Positions 36,680 to 48,441 are shown, counted from the stretch's first letter. The stretch: 64,000 bases of DNA from Elmis aenea (GCA_947652605.1 OX393581.1:5894640-5958639); one strand, 5' to 3'. Made by a program: numbers and translations. The notes: generated by a model from the letters alone, not told the origin.

Positions 36680-36805
36680 TCAAACATTACAACAAATTGG
36701 CATTTTAATAAAGCGTAATAAAAAATATAATAATATAAGGAACAAATAATAAAAATATATTCTTTGTAATACGTGGAATAGTTAGGAACTCAAGATATAA
36801 TGGCC

Positions 36806-39586
36806 TTAATTTTTCTGGCAGCTATGATCGCCAGCGGAGCATCCACAGGTATCGGCTGTAAAAATAATACGTTGCATTAGATACGAAACATAAACGGTAA
36901 AAGAGCCGAAGACACCTTTTTTTTAGCACAAAATTCACAGTTCTACGGCTCTATAACGACTTATTGCGCAACTTTAGGGGAGGGGGGGGTTCTGACCCCC
37001 CTGGCCCCTCTGCCTACGCCACTGGTTGTTATAATATCCAACAAGAAATACTGTACTGACAGCTGATTTTTTAACTTGTGGTTTTGTATTGATATTTGCA
37101 TTTTTTGCTAACAAAACTACGATATTTTATTGATTCACAAATATCTAATGTTTGCAAGTTATCAACGGATTGTGTCTATATTTTTGATTGTTATAGAAAT
37201 AAAATATGGTTAAACAAAATTAGTTGTCATACCTGGATTGTCTGCACATTTGCAGTCATCTCCACAATTGCATTCGCTGCCGCATTTTGCTTCTCCATCG
37301 GTGCATGTTTCTACAAAATAAGTGGCACATTATGTATTATGTTAGTTGGTAAATGCTCTAATAATTTTCTATGACAGCTGTGTACCAAAAACGTTGAAAA
37401 TTAAACGAGAATAGCGCAAATGTAAAAAGTGTTTCTGTCTTTAATTTTTTATTGGTAAAGGATGAACGTTAAACTGCAAATTTTGACACCACTGTTTAAT
37501 TAAACAGTTCGTACACAACTGTTTCTTACAGAAAATAAAAGAAATATTTAAAATTGAATTGTTTAAACAAACGAGTACTGAAGCTAATTATACTAAGTAG
37601 AAAAAGAATTTACAGACGTATGGTTAATAGAATCTTTCACCGAAATCCCATTACCTCTTTCGGAACTAACGGGACAATAAGTAAGTATATCCGTTAATTA
37701 AAATAAGCAGTAAAGGGATTTACAGAAAACTGGTAATTGGTAATAGAATGTTTCACCGAAATGCGATTAAACAGCAGCAGTGCGCGCAGGTTCATAAATT
37801 CCTGTGCAACTCATTTTATTCATTTGTGGGACTAAATAACAAAACCGACAGTAAAAAGTGCGCGTTATTGGAAACTAATTAGTTTAATTATTAGGTAAGT
37901 GTATTAGCGACTGAAAATTCTACTTGTATTATTTTTGGAACTTTGTATTAGTGAAAACGAAAAACTTCCTTTTATTATGTCTGGCTCAGAGGATGATGTA
38001 AAAGTCGGAGATTTTAAAAAACGAAAAAAATCTGGAAGGATGTAACACAAGCTCACGTAAAACAATGGTCAAATCTTCTTAACCGCAATTATTTTAAGAA
38101 ATGTTTTTTCCCTATGATAAAATGAAGGAAATTGAGTCCACAATTTTACACCCTCGTCTAATATTGCATCGAAATTCATACAATAGTGAAATGGCAAAAA
38201 ATCCAATTTGCTCTATAGGACAAACAAGGTCATCAGAAAATAAAGAATTTAAATTGCCAACACAATAACACTATGAACTGCTTCCACTAAATGAAGAAAA
38301 ATACAAAGATATTGCACATCTTTCAAAATTTTGTTATTCTGAATCTAATAAGAATTTCTACCTTAATCTACATGAGGTAACAATTTAATTAATAAATAAT
38401 ATCATTATTTGTTAGTGTGTATAAATAATTCTTAATTGCATCCTAAGTGTATTTTTGTTTTAAATAAGTTACAATAAATGGTATTTTTTCATTGGCATTC
38501 TTTTTTTGAACCTAAAATTTGACAGATCACTTAGAATAACTAATTATTATAGTTTAAATAAAAATTATTTTTCACGTTAATTGATTAATACTCATTAATA
38601 ATAATACGATCCATAGTAAAATAAAGTTTGGTTGATGCAGCTCTATAAACAAAAAAATTGTGGACTTTCAAATCTTTAAAATCGAATTGTAGAGATCTAA
38701 TACAAATTGGCATTCCTTGTTTTCTCCCAACCCCCTTCATATGATACTTTTTTCAGTTTTCGTGAAAACAGCTGCAAATATTTGAAGTCTGTTATGATAT
38801 TATAAATCGGCACAAAATTTAGCAACTTTTACGAATTTAAACCTATGCTTCATCTCTCATTATAAGCAATATATTCATGTGAATCTATAATTTTATATCA
38901 ACTAAAAATTTTATAAATTCCAATAACCTTTCTCCAGAATTCACTTGATTTGTTTATTTTGAATGCATATTAAATATTGTAACTTTTTTTTTAGTTGTCT
39001 TAAAAACTTTATAAGAATTGGCAATCAGATAATCTTAAATCAACACATTTTTTGCCATAAAAATCATGACTTATTTATAAACTTTTTTGATATTAATTTA
39101 ATGGCTGATGCATTCGACTCTATTAATTTAAATAACTGCATTGTAATTTTAGTGCGGTTTTATTAACTTGTTCAGATTCATTTTATTTTAAAACTTAATT
39201 GGTTGTTGTAATTTTTCAAATAGTATTTTTGTAAACATTAAAATAGTCACAGTAATTTTTGGTTTACCAAGACTTTGACAGAAAAAAAAATTCACAGCGT
39301 TACGAGACAGTTATGACAGACAGATTCAAATTACAATAATTTTGAAATTTTATTTGGAAAAATTTTCGGAAAAACTAACGTTTTGCATTAAAATTTTTTT
39401 CTCCTAATATCATTTGCACAAAATTCGGATTTTATGCGATTTTTGAAACCGTAATGTTTCAATTCCAAAATCAAAATTTTCAAAATGCGCGTCAAATTCT
39501 GACAAACAGCTGTCACGTTTGAATAATCGAAATAAATTAAAAGAAAATCAGTCCATACCTTTGCACGAGTCACAGGGCGATGGCAT
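36806..39586 (-). CDS. Canonical short metallothionein, 51 aa, three exons
   Basis: Exons on the minus strand: 39586-39559, 37310-37233, 36855-36806. All splice sites are GT-AG (donors AG|GTATGG and AG|GTATGA, acceptors GTAG and ACAG) and phases fit, giving MPSPCDSCKE, then TCTDGEAKCGSECNCGDDCK, then CADNPADTCGCSAGDHSCQK, then N and a TAA stop. It has 11 Cys in 51 residues, mostly C-x-C and C-x-x-C, no aromatic residues and many Lys and Asp. This is the standard composition of insect metallothioneins, cytosolic proteins that bind Cu, Zn or Cd through thiolate clusters. Intron 1 is 2.2 kb; intron 2 (377 bp) contains a hAT-like end. A TATA box is placed well upstream. No exact metal response element was found within about 500 bp. 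Confidence 0.85.
36985..37024. mobile_element. hAT-like terminus in intron 2 of the short metallothionein gene
   Basis: The segment ends CTGCCTACGCCACTG; on the other strand this begins CAGTGGCGTAGGCAGAGGGG, a very common hAT end sequence in insect genomes, with a G-rich subterminal tract. The opposite end was not identified. Confidence 0.45.
38100..38390 (+). other. Unrecognised ORF remnant inside intron 1 of the short metallothionein gene
   Basis: The plus strand reads MKEIESTILHPRLILHRNSY, then NSEMAKNPICSIGQTRS, a stop, and LLPLNEEKYKDIAHLSKFCY. The composition is more protein-like than its surroundings and there is a single stop. I do not recognise the family. A transposon remnant is the simplest explanation. 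Confidence 0.25.
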
Positions 39587-39663
39587 TTTAATCAACTGGT
39601 GGTTAATCACACAGATAACACCAACAATACTAAGTTTTCTGAACGGGTTTCGCAACGCATCAA

Positions 39664-39692
39664 CGTCTGAAAATGTTAGCGGCGTATTTATA
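39664..39692 (-). promoter_or_regulatory. TATA box and initiator of the short metallothionein gene
   Basis: On the coding strand TATAAATA (39,692-39,685) is followed about 20-25 nt later by TCAGACG (39,670-39,664), an arthropod-type initiator. The ATG is about 80 nt further on. Spacing is as expected for a strong inducible promoter. Confidence 0.6.
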
Positions 39693-40567
39693 AACAACTG
39701 CGCTGGCTACCCCCGTTCGTTCTTGTTCGATCGAACATTGCTCTGGATTTTTGGGGAGGGGATTGCATGGGCGCTCGGAAACGCATCTCCGTGAACATTA
39801 TAACGATTTTAGAACATTCTTAGCGTGAGATTAAGTCCACAACTATTAACTAAATCATTTTACCTAAGCTATTTTAAGATTTGTTGCTTGTAAGCGCAAT
39901 CGATAATGATAATGGAGCAAATATTTCATTTCCTCGTCCATGAATTACGAAGCAACATATTCGCTCTGTGTTCTTGTCCAAAAGCTCAATTGCACGATGA
40001 GGGATTTGTTCGTCAAAGTAGAGATAACACGATACGAACACCAAAGAATTAAAATGTGAGTCCTAGTTCAGAACAGAAGGAGTAACATGATATGGAAGTT
40101 CGATTTTAAGGGTGGTTAGTCCAGTAGCAGAAATAGGGTAGAGTTGCCTAATAATCAGACTGTAATTTGTACTGGTCACCTAAAACGTATCTCATCAAAT
40201 TGTTTCATTACTAAATACAAGACTCAAATAAGGGTAAATATACAGGGTGTTGACTAAGAGTATCCTGCAACATAGGACTTTACCATGCAAAGAAATAGTT
40301 GCAAATATTGGCTCCCCTGATTATTTTACGACAAAAGTGTACAAACAGAAGTTGTTCAGAATGAAAAACTACGCAAGATTCCTTAAATGCACTTTTTATT
40401 TGGTTAGCATTTTCGGTTCCTTTGGGAAAACTCGAAAACTTAAAAACTTGTTTTCACTTTTCTACTAATATTTGAAATTTTTATTACATAAATATGAAAT
40501 AGGAGATGAATAAGCGCGATTATATCTTGCAGGAAGGGTAGATTATTGTGATCTAAACTTTAAATTT

Positions 40568-40885
40568 GTACAGTAAAAAGTGGTCTATTTTCGATGCCCA
40601 TATAGGGAGGGTATCTCGGTTATTATCAGAGATTGAAAAAAACCAAGTACGTAATCTCTATTTCTTTTTTCGAGAGAAATTCATTGCCGTAAACAGATTT
40701 TTGATATCTTTTTTAACTTTCGAAATATAACCAAAAACCGATTTTTAGCAATTTTCAAAAATGTTAAATATCTCGCTTAAACGAAAAGATAGGGAAAAAC
40801 TTTAAAGACATTTTTGGCATGGTTTTTTGTCCTTAATAATATAACGATATTCATTTTTTTTTACTCATATAAATATTGATATATT
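40568..40885. mobile_element. Truncated copy of the 19.3-kb foldback element
   Basis: GTGGTCTATTTTCGATGCCC, GGGTATCTCGGTTATTATCA, TTCATTGCCGTAAACAG and the centre GATAGGGAAAAACTTTAAAG match the left arm and centre of the element at 19,284-19,749. The right arm is missing. A small ATAGGGAGGG duplication sits near the start. Confidence 0.8.
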
Positions 40886-42280
40886 ACACCTAACAATGTG
40901 ATCATCTTTTACATTTTCATGTTTCTATAGAAGTAGATTAATTGTAGAATATTTAAAATTTATTTCGTGTGTAAGCGACAATTATTGTAGAGGTTTATAT
41001 AAAATTTATCGTGTTTGCTAAATCGTACAACCCAAAATTTCCGAAACATACTGGTGTGGGTTCATGGAAGCTTTGGAGAAAAACCACGAAGAGGCAACAT
41101 TTATTTTTGTCCAAATGGGTCTAATAACAATTTTTTAAATGGGTTTTTCATAATATGTTTTATTTGTGTGATTTTTTTTCTAATTTTTGATATAAATTAA
41201 ATATATTTGAGACACTTTTTGACTTGCTACTAATAAAATGTATATATTAGTAGAAGATCTCTTTTTTTAACCATATTATTTATAATTTTCTTTTGCAAAT
41301 TTAGCACTGAAAAGAGATTAATTTTTGAAAACCGATGGTACGATTTAGGGAACCAATTAATAAAACCGTACCTTTTGTGCTATGTTATATTTAAGGCTTA
41401 CAATAAATGAATTTGTTCTTACGAATAGGTTAAACGTGTAACAATAGGTGTCTTAAAAATCAAGCTACAATTTCCAAACTTAACTTGCTCACAAATTAGG
41501 ACCAAATGAGAAATATAGGTAATATAATATCTTAGGTACAATTTTGATATCACCAATTAAAAATATCTGTATCAAAATTGTACTTAATTTTTTTAACAAT
41601 ACATGTCTGCTAAACTTTCTTAAGTACTCCAAAATATGGTCCTAATGATTTTACGTTCTATCGAAAACTTTCTCTGGGAGTGTGGGTGAAATTTAATTTG
41701 GATCCTAGACATAATTGGACAATAAATTTTTATGATTCGATTGTGTTGTAGAGTAGATTTTGTACCCATTACAGAGACTGTTTAAAGTCAGAAAAAAGCA
41801 ATAGCTAAAAGTATGCAAAGTTTTTTTTTTTAAATAAAATATTTACATTAAAAGGTGGTGGCTGTTTTAATATTAATAAATCTGATTATATAGAGAGTGT
41901 CCAAATTCAAATTTGACCAGTTTACCGGACTTCTAGCTCTTAAGATAAGGGATATTATCAGGATTAGCTTTGAAACCCTGTATAAATATTGCGATTAATT
42001 AAAATTCACCGCTGGCCTAAACTGACCTAGAGTGTTCGAAAAACCTCGTAGTTTACAAAGACAGTTACAATTACATCTAATTAAATAATAAAAGGTATTT
42101 CTTCGTGTTAAAAACTTAATTTAAACTAATGTTATGTTATAATTTAATTGCAAAAAGCTGTGCCAGTTTCTTATCGAGTATTATAAAAATAATTTAAAAG
42201 TTTCAGTTCATGTGTGTAGTTATGCAAAAAAGAAACTCATTTCCGAGTGCATGTATCCGGAAAAATTGATACTGGTTAAT
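40886..42280. other. Gene-free AT-rich stretch
   Basis: No supported exon. A GAGAGTGTCCAAATTCAAAT...AAACCCTGTATA segment at about 41,892-41,986 resembles another short repeat with a CCCTGTATA end. Confidence 0.4.
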
Positions 42281-42507
42281 GAGGTAATTAGGGATTGTAA
42301 TACCGGTAAACCGGTAAATCGCAAAAAATGCTCTTCAAATTTTACCGGTAATTTGACAGTTTTTTACCGGTAATTCCGGTAATTTTACAATATCTTTCTA
42401 ATCATGATAAAAATCTAAATCAAATAATAGAAAAAAAATTAACGTATTTTCAAAGAGAAAAAATAAGAGGAAAGCATACAAATGGCATATGATTGTTTGA
42501 TTGTTTA

Positions 42508-42650
42508 CTCACTACTCGACCAACAAGTGTATTAGAATCTGAAAAAGCTTTTTTCGCGGCTGGATTATTTTGTACAAAAATTAGGTCGCAATTAGGAGAC
42601 GATAGTTAAGATAAATTATATTTTCTACGTGGTTATTTTTTAAGAAAAGT
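42508..42650 (+). pseudogene. hAT transposase C-terminal dimerisation domain remnant
   Basis: Translation gives LTTRPTSVLESEKAFFAAGL, then FCTKIRSQLGDDS, a stop, and DKLYFLRGYF. The P-TS...SE..F..AG...T..RS.L.....D.L.FL pattern is the hallmark of the hAT C-terminal dimerisation domain. One in-frame stop and the absence of the rest of the protein show it is a dead fragment retained in a non-autonomous element. Confidence 0.85.
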
Positions 42651-42969
42651 TTAAAATAAAAAATATTGTTAATAGTTTGACAACATAGGTATATTATGTT
42701 AAATCATTTTATATTTTATGTTCAGAATAGTTTTATTTTCATGTGTTTTTTGTAATGCTGGATTATATTTTTTGTAATATTTTTATTTTCTATATTATAT
42801 ATTGTCATTTTATATTGTGTTATATTAATACTACATAAAAATATATTAGATACGTTAATGGCTGTTAACTAATATATTGCATGAAACTAATTGGGATAGT
42901 TTAGGCTTCAAGTATATCAATCAGTTCCATAATAAATAAATGTATATAAATATATTTATTTTTAATATG

Positions 42970-43059
42970 GTTTTCGGAGTTTATCCGGGTAATATTTAAA
43001 TTGGCTCGACGTTTCGGCAAGCTCTCACTATAGGGGAGACGCGGATAAACTGCGAAAAC
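42970..43059. repeat. Inverted repeat with 18-bp arms
   Basis: GTTTTCGGAGTTTATCCG (42,970-42,987) pairs with CGGATAAACTGCGAAAAC (43,042-43,059) with one mismatch. The 54-bp centre contains GGCTCGACGTTTCGGCAAGC. It is a compact hairpin within the hAT element. Confidence 0.8.
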
Positions 43060-43409
43060 TACATTAAAAATGTCAGTAACCGCAAACAATCTAAAAAGAA
43101 ACAATATAATATAAATATATATAATAATATGATTTACCGGTAAATTACCGGTAAACCGGTTTTGATTGACAGTTTTACCGAATTACCGGTAATTCAAAAA
43201 GTCGGTAAATTTACAATCCCTAGAGGTAATGTATGTTCGTCTAATTGCTGAATAGCCACTAGCCAATTTGCCGAAAAAAAAGTAAAAAAAAAAATTTTTA
43301 GGCTCATCCTTTCATTCATTTTACAATTGTTTCTCCTTAAGTAGTATTTTACTTCATTAAAGACAATAGTTTTAGTTGAATACAATTAGTTGTTCGTAAA
43401 TCATAGAAT

Positions 43410-43497
43410 ATTTTGACTCATTTAAAACCAACTCTGTATCTCATACCGTTTACGGGATCCTGATGCTGATCACGATAACTGGGACACCCTGTATAAC
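43410..43497. mobile_element. Solo end of the ACAGGGTG-type foldback family
   Basis: AACCAACTCTGTATCTCATA, CCGTTTACGGGATCC and CACGATAACTGGGACACCCT match the segment at 20,600-20,671 in the same orientation. Only one arm is present. Confidence 0.65.
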
Positions 43498-44759
43498 TCA
43501 ATTTTAAAACCGTGTTTTTAATTTGTGGTACTGTGTGTTTAATTTTCAGTGTTTCTATAAATCTTTAGAAATCGTTAGGATTTTTACTTACTGATAAATT
43601 TGACCTGAAGTAACGGAGATTTTATCATCTAAACTTCAATAAAACTCTCAAAAAACTTTTTTTTCTTGCAATACGAACAATTGAAGCACGTAACAACTTT
43701 GTTTTATTACGTTTCCATACAATTTTATTACCTTACGCACATGTCTATTAGATCGATTGTACCATCGAATACCGTTTGCATAACAATTCCAAATTTATGA
43801 GCTCATTGTTTCGGACTCTTAACAACTGTGAGACCTAACAGTAACAAACGGTAACGAATCCAGATTTTGATATCCGATAATTCGATCGGGTTTCGTCTAT
43901 TAAATTTCTTAGACGATTGTATGACGCTGTTGAACCGTGATGTGCTAGGACGGAATGGGCAAAAGAAACAGGTCGATGAACGTGCAGAAATGCACGGTTC
44001 TTAGGTTATATTATCCATGCATCATAGATCAAGTAAGCTCAGTTTTCAAGTTATTAATGCAAAAGTGTTTTAGGATGTTGGCGGATCCATTCACTCAATG
44101 AATCGGCTAAGAAGTTGTACGTGTCATGGTTGTACGATTATAGCTGCTCGTTCTTCGACTGAACTGGTTATTTTTTTGGACAGTTTTTGAATGAGAAACT
44201 TCAGTTATGCGAAATATTTCATTAAGTGCTATTCGTTGTGAATTTATATGAGGTTAAAATGCTAAAAATAGTACGTTGCTGTTATAAGAACTGCATGAAA
44301 TTCATCATAGATATTTAAATTAATGGGAGTTCTTAAAGCTAATAATTTAGTAAATTATGCACGTATTTGTTAATTAAATTTGTATTGCAATAATTAATGT
44401 ATTTTAGTAATGCTTTGCTCGTCTACAGTGAGTCTGCGATAAAATTTCCGTGTTTGCTGATGTAACTCTGATTAAAAATATGTTCTTCCTGTTTCATCAA
44501 GAATTAGACTTATTGCCTCACGTCCCTTGAGTTTGTTCCTTTAATCTTTTTGGAGGTCGTCTTACTAATCTCTTTCGTTTTGCTCTGTGCTACCATACCT
44601 ACTTAGAGTTATTATTTGTTTATTCAATCTGTCTACATGCTTTTTCAGTTGTTTGACCCTTCTGTTCTGTTTGGGTTTATAGACCCAAAACAAATGTTAT
44701 TTGCTCATAATAAAATGTCCCGTGGAAATATTGAATTTGTAACTTTATAGTTAAACACT
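43498..44759. other. Gene-free stretch
   Basis: No coding exon supported on either strand. Composition is slightly less AT-rich around 43,850-44,200, without frames of interest. Confidence 0.45.
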
Positions 44760-44764
44760 GTTAT

Positions 44765-46364
44765 AACAAACGCTTGGGCGTCTTTTGCTAAGATTGACAA
44801 AAACGGCTTGGACTATATGCCCAGGTAATTTTAGAACCATGACTTTAATAATTTTCTAGTTATTGTATAATACAGGGTGTGTTATCCTACGGTATTAATG
44901 TTAAGATCCATATATGCCGTATATATTGCAAAAGAGGTACCGACGCTTGGGCGTCTTTTGCTAAAATTGACAAATACGACTTCGACTATGTTAGCTAAAC
45001 ATGTTCAGGTAATTTTAGAACCATGACTTCAATAATTTTCTAGTTATTGTATCTTATACGGGGTGTTGTCTTACGGTATTAATGTTAGAATTCATATATG
45101 CAGTATATATTGCAAAAGAGGTACCGACGCTTGGGCGTCTTTTGCTAAAATTGACAAAAACGGCTTCGACTATGTTAGCTAAACGTACCCAAGTAATTTT
45201 AGAACCATGACTTCAATAATTTTCTAGTTATTGTATCTTATACGGGGTGTTGTCTTACGGTATTAATGTTAGAATTCATATATGCAGTATATATTGCAAA
45301 AGAGGTACCGACGCTTGGGCGTCTTTTGCTAAATTTGACAAAAACAGCTTCGACTATGTTAGCTAAACATGTCCAGGTAATTTTAGAACTACGACTTTAA
45401 TAATTTTCTAGTTATTGTTTATTATACGGGGTGTTGTCTTAAGGTATTAATGTTGTTATTCATATATGCATTATATATTGCTAAAAAGGTACCGACGCTT
45501 GGGCGTCTTTTGCTAAATTTGACAAAAACAGCTTCGACTATGTTAGCTAAACATGTCCAGGTAATTTTAGAACTACGACTTTAATAATTTTCTAGTTATT
45601 GTTTATTATACGGGGTGTTGTCTTACGGTATTAATGTTGTTATTCATATATGCGGTATATATTGATAAAAAAGTACCGACGCTTGGGCGTCTTTTGCTAA
45701 AATTGACAAAAACGGCTTCGACTATGTTAGCTAAACGTACCCAAGTAATTTTAGAACCATGACTTCAATAATTTTTTAGTTATTGTATCTTATACGGGGT
45801 GTTGTCTTACGGTATTAATGTTAGAATTCATATATGCAGTATATATTGCAAAAGAGGTACCGACGCTTGGGCGTCTTTTGCTAAAATTGACAAAAACGGC
45901 TTCGACTATGTTAGCTTAACATGTACAAGTAATTTTAGAACCATGACTTCAATAATTTTCTAGTTATTGTATCTTATACGGGGTGTTGTCTTACGGTATT
46001 AATGTAAGAATTCATATATGCAGTATATATTGCAAAAGAGGTACCGACGCTTGGGCGTCTTCTGCTAAAATTGACAAAAACGGCTTTGACTATGTTAGCT
46101 AAACGTACCCAAGTAATTTTAGAACCATGACTTCAATAATTTTCTAGTTATTGTATCTTATACGGGGTGTTGTCTTACGGTATTAATGTTAGAATTCATA
46201 TATGCAGTATATATTGCAAAAGAGGTACCGACGCTTGGGCGTCTTTTGCTAAAATTGACAAAAACGGCTTCGACTATATTAGCTTAACATGTCCAGGTAA
46301 TTTTATAACTTTACCTTCAATAATATTCTAGTTTTTGTATTTCATACGGGGTGTTGTCTTACGG
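44765..46364. repeat. Satellite array of a 184-bp monomer, nine copies
   Basis: The anchor GACGCTTGGGCGTC recurs with its CGCTTG at 44,771, 44,944, 45,128, 45,312, 45,496, 45,680, 45,864, 46,048 and 46,232. The first interval is 173 bp and the next seven are exactly 184 bp. The anchor is a perfect 5-bp-stem hairpin with loop TTGG. Each unit also carries TACGGGGTGTTGTCTTACGG. The first copy has TACAGGGTGTGTTATCCTAC at that place, like a foldback-element end. Copies 4 and 5 share private variants (AAACAGCTTCGAC, AACTACGAC). The array stops abruptly at 46,365 where a hAT-like element begins. Confidence 0.95.
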
Positions 46365-46603
46365 CAGTGGTATTAAACCCGTTTTCATCAATGTACCCGT
46401 TGGCCTCACTGTGAAGCGTCACGTACCCCCTGTCAGTTTGTTCATTTTAGTAGAACTTCATTTATTTATATACAGTGTAAAAAATATTTAGGGCGAAAAT
46501 GGTTGGTTCTTGCCTTCCACCAATACATTTTTCTGGTCATTGTATTTGTTACGTACCTCCTGTAGAAGCTTCACGTCCTAGGACGCCTGGTTTAGAACCC
46601 CTG
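46365..46603. mobile_element. 239-bp hAT-like MITE abutting the satellite
   Basis: The left end CAGTGGTATTAAACC and the complement of the right end, CAGGGGTTCTAAACC, form a 15-bp inverted repeat with a few mismatches. CACGTACCCCCTG and GTTACGTACCTCCTG occur as subterminal repeats. No clean 8-bp duplication is visible (TCTTACGG on the left, CTCTAGGT on the right), perhaps because one flank has been lost with satellite units. Confidence 0.7.
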
Positions 46604-47828
46604 CTCTAGGTGTACACTTTGTATTAAACGCGCCTAACTGAAGCCATTTAAGCGCCTATGTTTAAATTTATCCAAGCTTAATTCAATGCAATTACATAAC
46701 TAGTTCATTAAACTTGTTACAAAGATAAATTACGTAAATTTGTGTAACAATTGCTAATAACTTCAAAATTTGCTCGGCGTTCAAAATCCCGTAATGTTGC
46801 TATGCATCAGGAATAAATTTTCCACTGGAGTGCTTGAAGGGAAAGCATGAGGACAACAAACGTAGTACAAAGGGTTACACAACGATTGACGTCACATTAC
46901 TACAAATATAACGGAAGCGTCAATATCTTGTTGTATAACTTGTTTTTGACTTGTTTAGCTTGAAAAAGTTCAAATTTATACCAACCTGTCGATAACAATA
47001 TTGATGTTGAAATTTACGGAAAATCATTTACATCTTGGAGGTTTGTATGTTTAGTAAATAAAATTACAACTTTCTCTTTTTCTCTATTTCAGGTAGACAA
47101 TCGCATGTTTTCTTTTTAAAAATTAAACCTTTTTTAGGAAATTTTGGACTTGTCCATATTTATTATGGCTGTCGATACGTGGCATACTTTGCAATTTTAA
47201 CTTAACAACTAACTTTTTCAAGAATAGAATTTCCTGAGAAATCGATAATAAAATACTTTTCCATTTCCATTTGTTGTAGGTTTTTTGAATGACGCTGTAT
47301 ACATAAAGTGGATGTAAAATATTTTGCAATAAACCTACTTTTATTAAAATATGTATATGCAAAATAAAAACACAGTGTTAGATTATTATTAGCTTCATAA
47401 ATTGGTCAAAAGATACATAAGTCGTACCTGATTCTTTAAAATGTTTGTAGCAAATTATCATAAGTTATTTATAACTTATTTAATGATTTTATTAATTAAA
47501 TAAATAAATACAAGAAATCGCTACTGACAAAAAGACGAGTCTTCAAAATAGTGTAGCATTTTTACAAAAAAACCTTCATAAAAAAAGTCAGTTTTAAATT
47601 AAGTTATTTATGTTATCAGTTTAAACTCTACTAATTAAAAAAAAAGAAAAAAATTATCAGTAGATATATTTATAAAAATATTGTTAATATAAAGTACAGT
47701 TTTACAAGTAATATATCAAACATTGTCAAACTAAATTAAAGCATCACACTATCTGTTTTTTAAACTATTATAAAAACATGTTTAAGAAAAAATCAATACA
47801 AAATATAGCAAAAGTCTTGTGAAGAAAT
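46604..47828. other. Gene-free stretch downstream of the 94-aa metallothionein gene
   Basis: No supported exon. The part nearest 47,828 is presumably the 3' UTR of the minus-strand gene next to it. No AATAAA is seen close to its stop; ATTAAA-like words are present. Confidence 0.4.
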
Positions 47829-48346
47829 TCAACATTCGCACACACATTTGCACTGATATTTTGTTTGTCCATCTTCAGTTTCTATTTTAGTGGCAGTTTG
47901 AGGGTTGCAGTCGCATTTGCAGTTACAGGAACCGCAGTCGTCTTTGGAACATTTGCAAGTGCACAGACATTCGCAAGGGAAATCTCCTTCAGGAGTGTTG
48001 AAGACGCACATGTGCGTGAAAGTGTAGGTACCATCTTCATTTTTTTCGCATGCTGGCTGGGGTGGTCTAACGCAAGGTTTTGTACAGCACTGGGCTATAG
48101 GAATTGAAAAAACTTTCAAAAATGGAAAATAAAGCAGCTACATTAGTATTACAAAAAAGTTAGGAGTTTGAATAATTTTTTTTTGAAACTAAAACTGTTT
48201 GGAAATATTTTATGTGTTTATATTCTTTGCAGTTTTTATTGAACTTTGTTTGCAAACGACAACTCATATATTATTAAAAAAAAAAAACTACCAAATTTAA
48301 AGTCGAACTAAAAACTACAAAACTTACCACTTTCTTCGTTAGACAT
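47829..48346 (-). CDS. Cysteine-rich metallothionein-like protein, 94 aa, two exons
   Basis: Minus-strand exons 48346-48328 and 48094-47829, joined by a GT-AG intron (donor GTG|GTAAG, acceptor CTATAG) in phase 1. The start gives MSNEESAQCCTKPCVRPPQP. A middle part with unusual aromatic residues (GTYTFTHMCVFNTPEGDFPC) is followed by CECLCTCKCSKDDCGSCNCK and CDCNP, and the end is QCKCVCEC. There are 19 Cys in 94 residues, almost all C-x-C in the second half. Two Cys-rich lobes are separated by a linker of about 15 residues (NPQTATKIETEDGQTKY). Inference: a metal-binding protein related to the two flanking metallothionein-like genes, with which it shares the tiny first exon. It is longer than usual insect metallothioneins (40-70 aa). 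The aromatic residues make alternative roles possible. Confidence 0.82.
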
Positions 48347-48441
48347 TTTAGTAGAAGTGCATATAACTAAACACAATGTTTAAAAACATCAATAGTCGGT
48401 CGAGATAATTCCTGTTGTAGGCGTTGTTTGTTTGTAGTACC

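Larger units (their letters stand above)
42289..43222. mobile_element. hAT element with perfect 8-bp target duplication and CCGGTAA-rich arms
   Basis: The ends share TAGGGATTGTAA in inverted orientation. The octamer GAGGTAAT is duplicated exactly (42,281-42,288 and 43,223-43,230). Arms of about 80-100 bp are filled with TTACCGG/CCGGTAA palindromes (42,300-42,390 and 43,130-43,210). The interior holds a remnant of a hAT dimerisation domain (42,508-42,650) and a separate inverted repeat (42,970-43,059). It shares the TAGGGATTG terminus with the element at 15,252-16,050, whose arms instead carry CCCGGGAT. Confidence 0.93.

Noticed and set aside
44765..46364. Regular repeats as a CRISPR array
   Set aside because: The whole 184-bp unit is repeated without unique spacers, and the genome is clearly a spliced eukaryotic one. 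It is a satellite.
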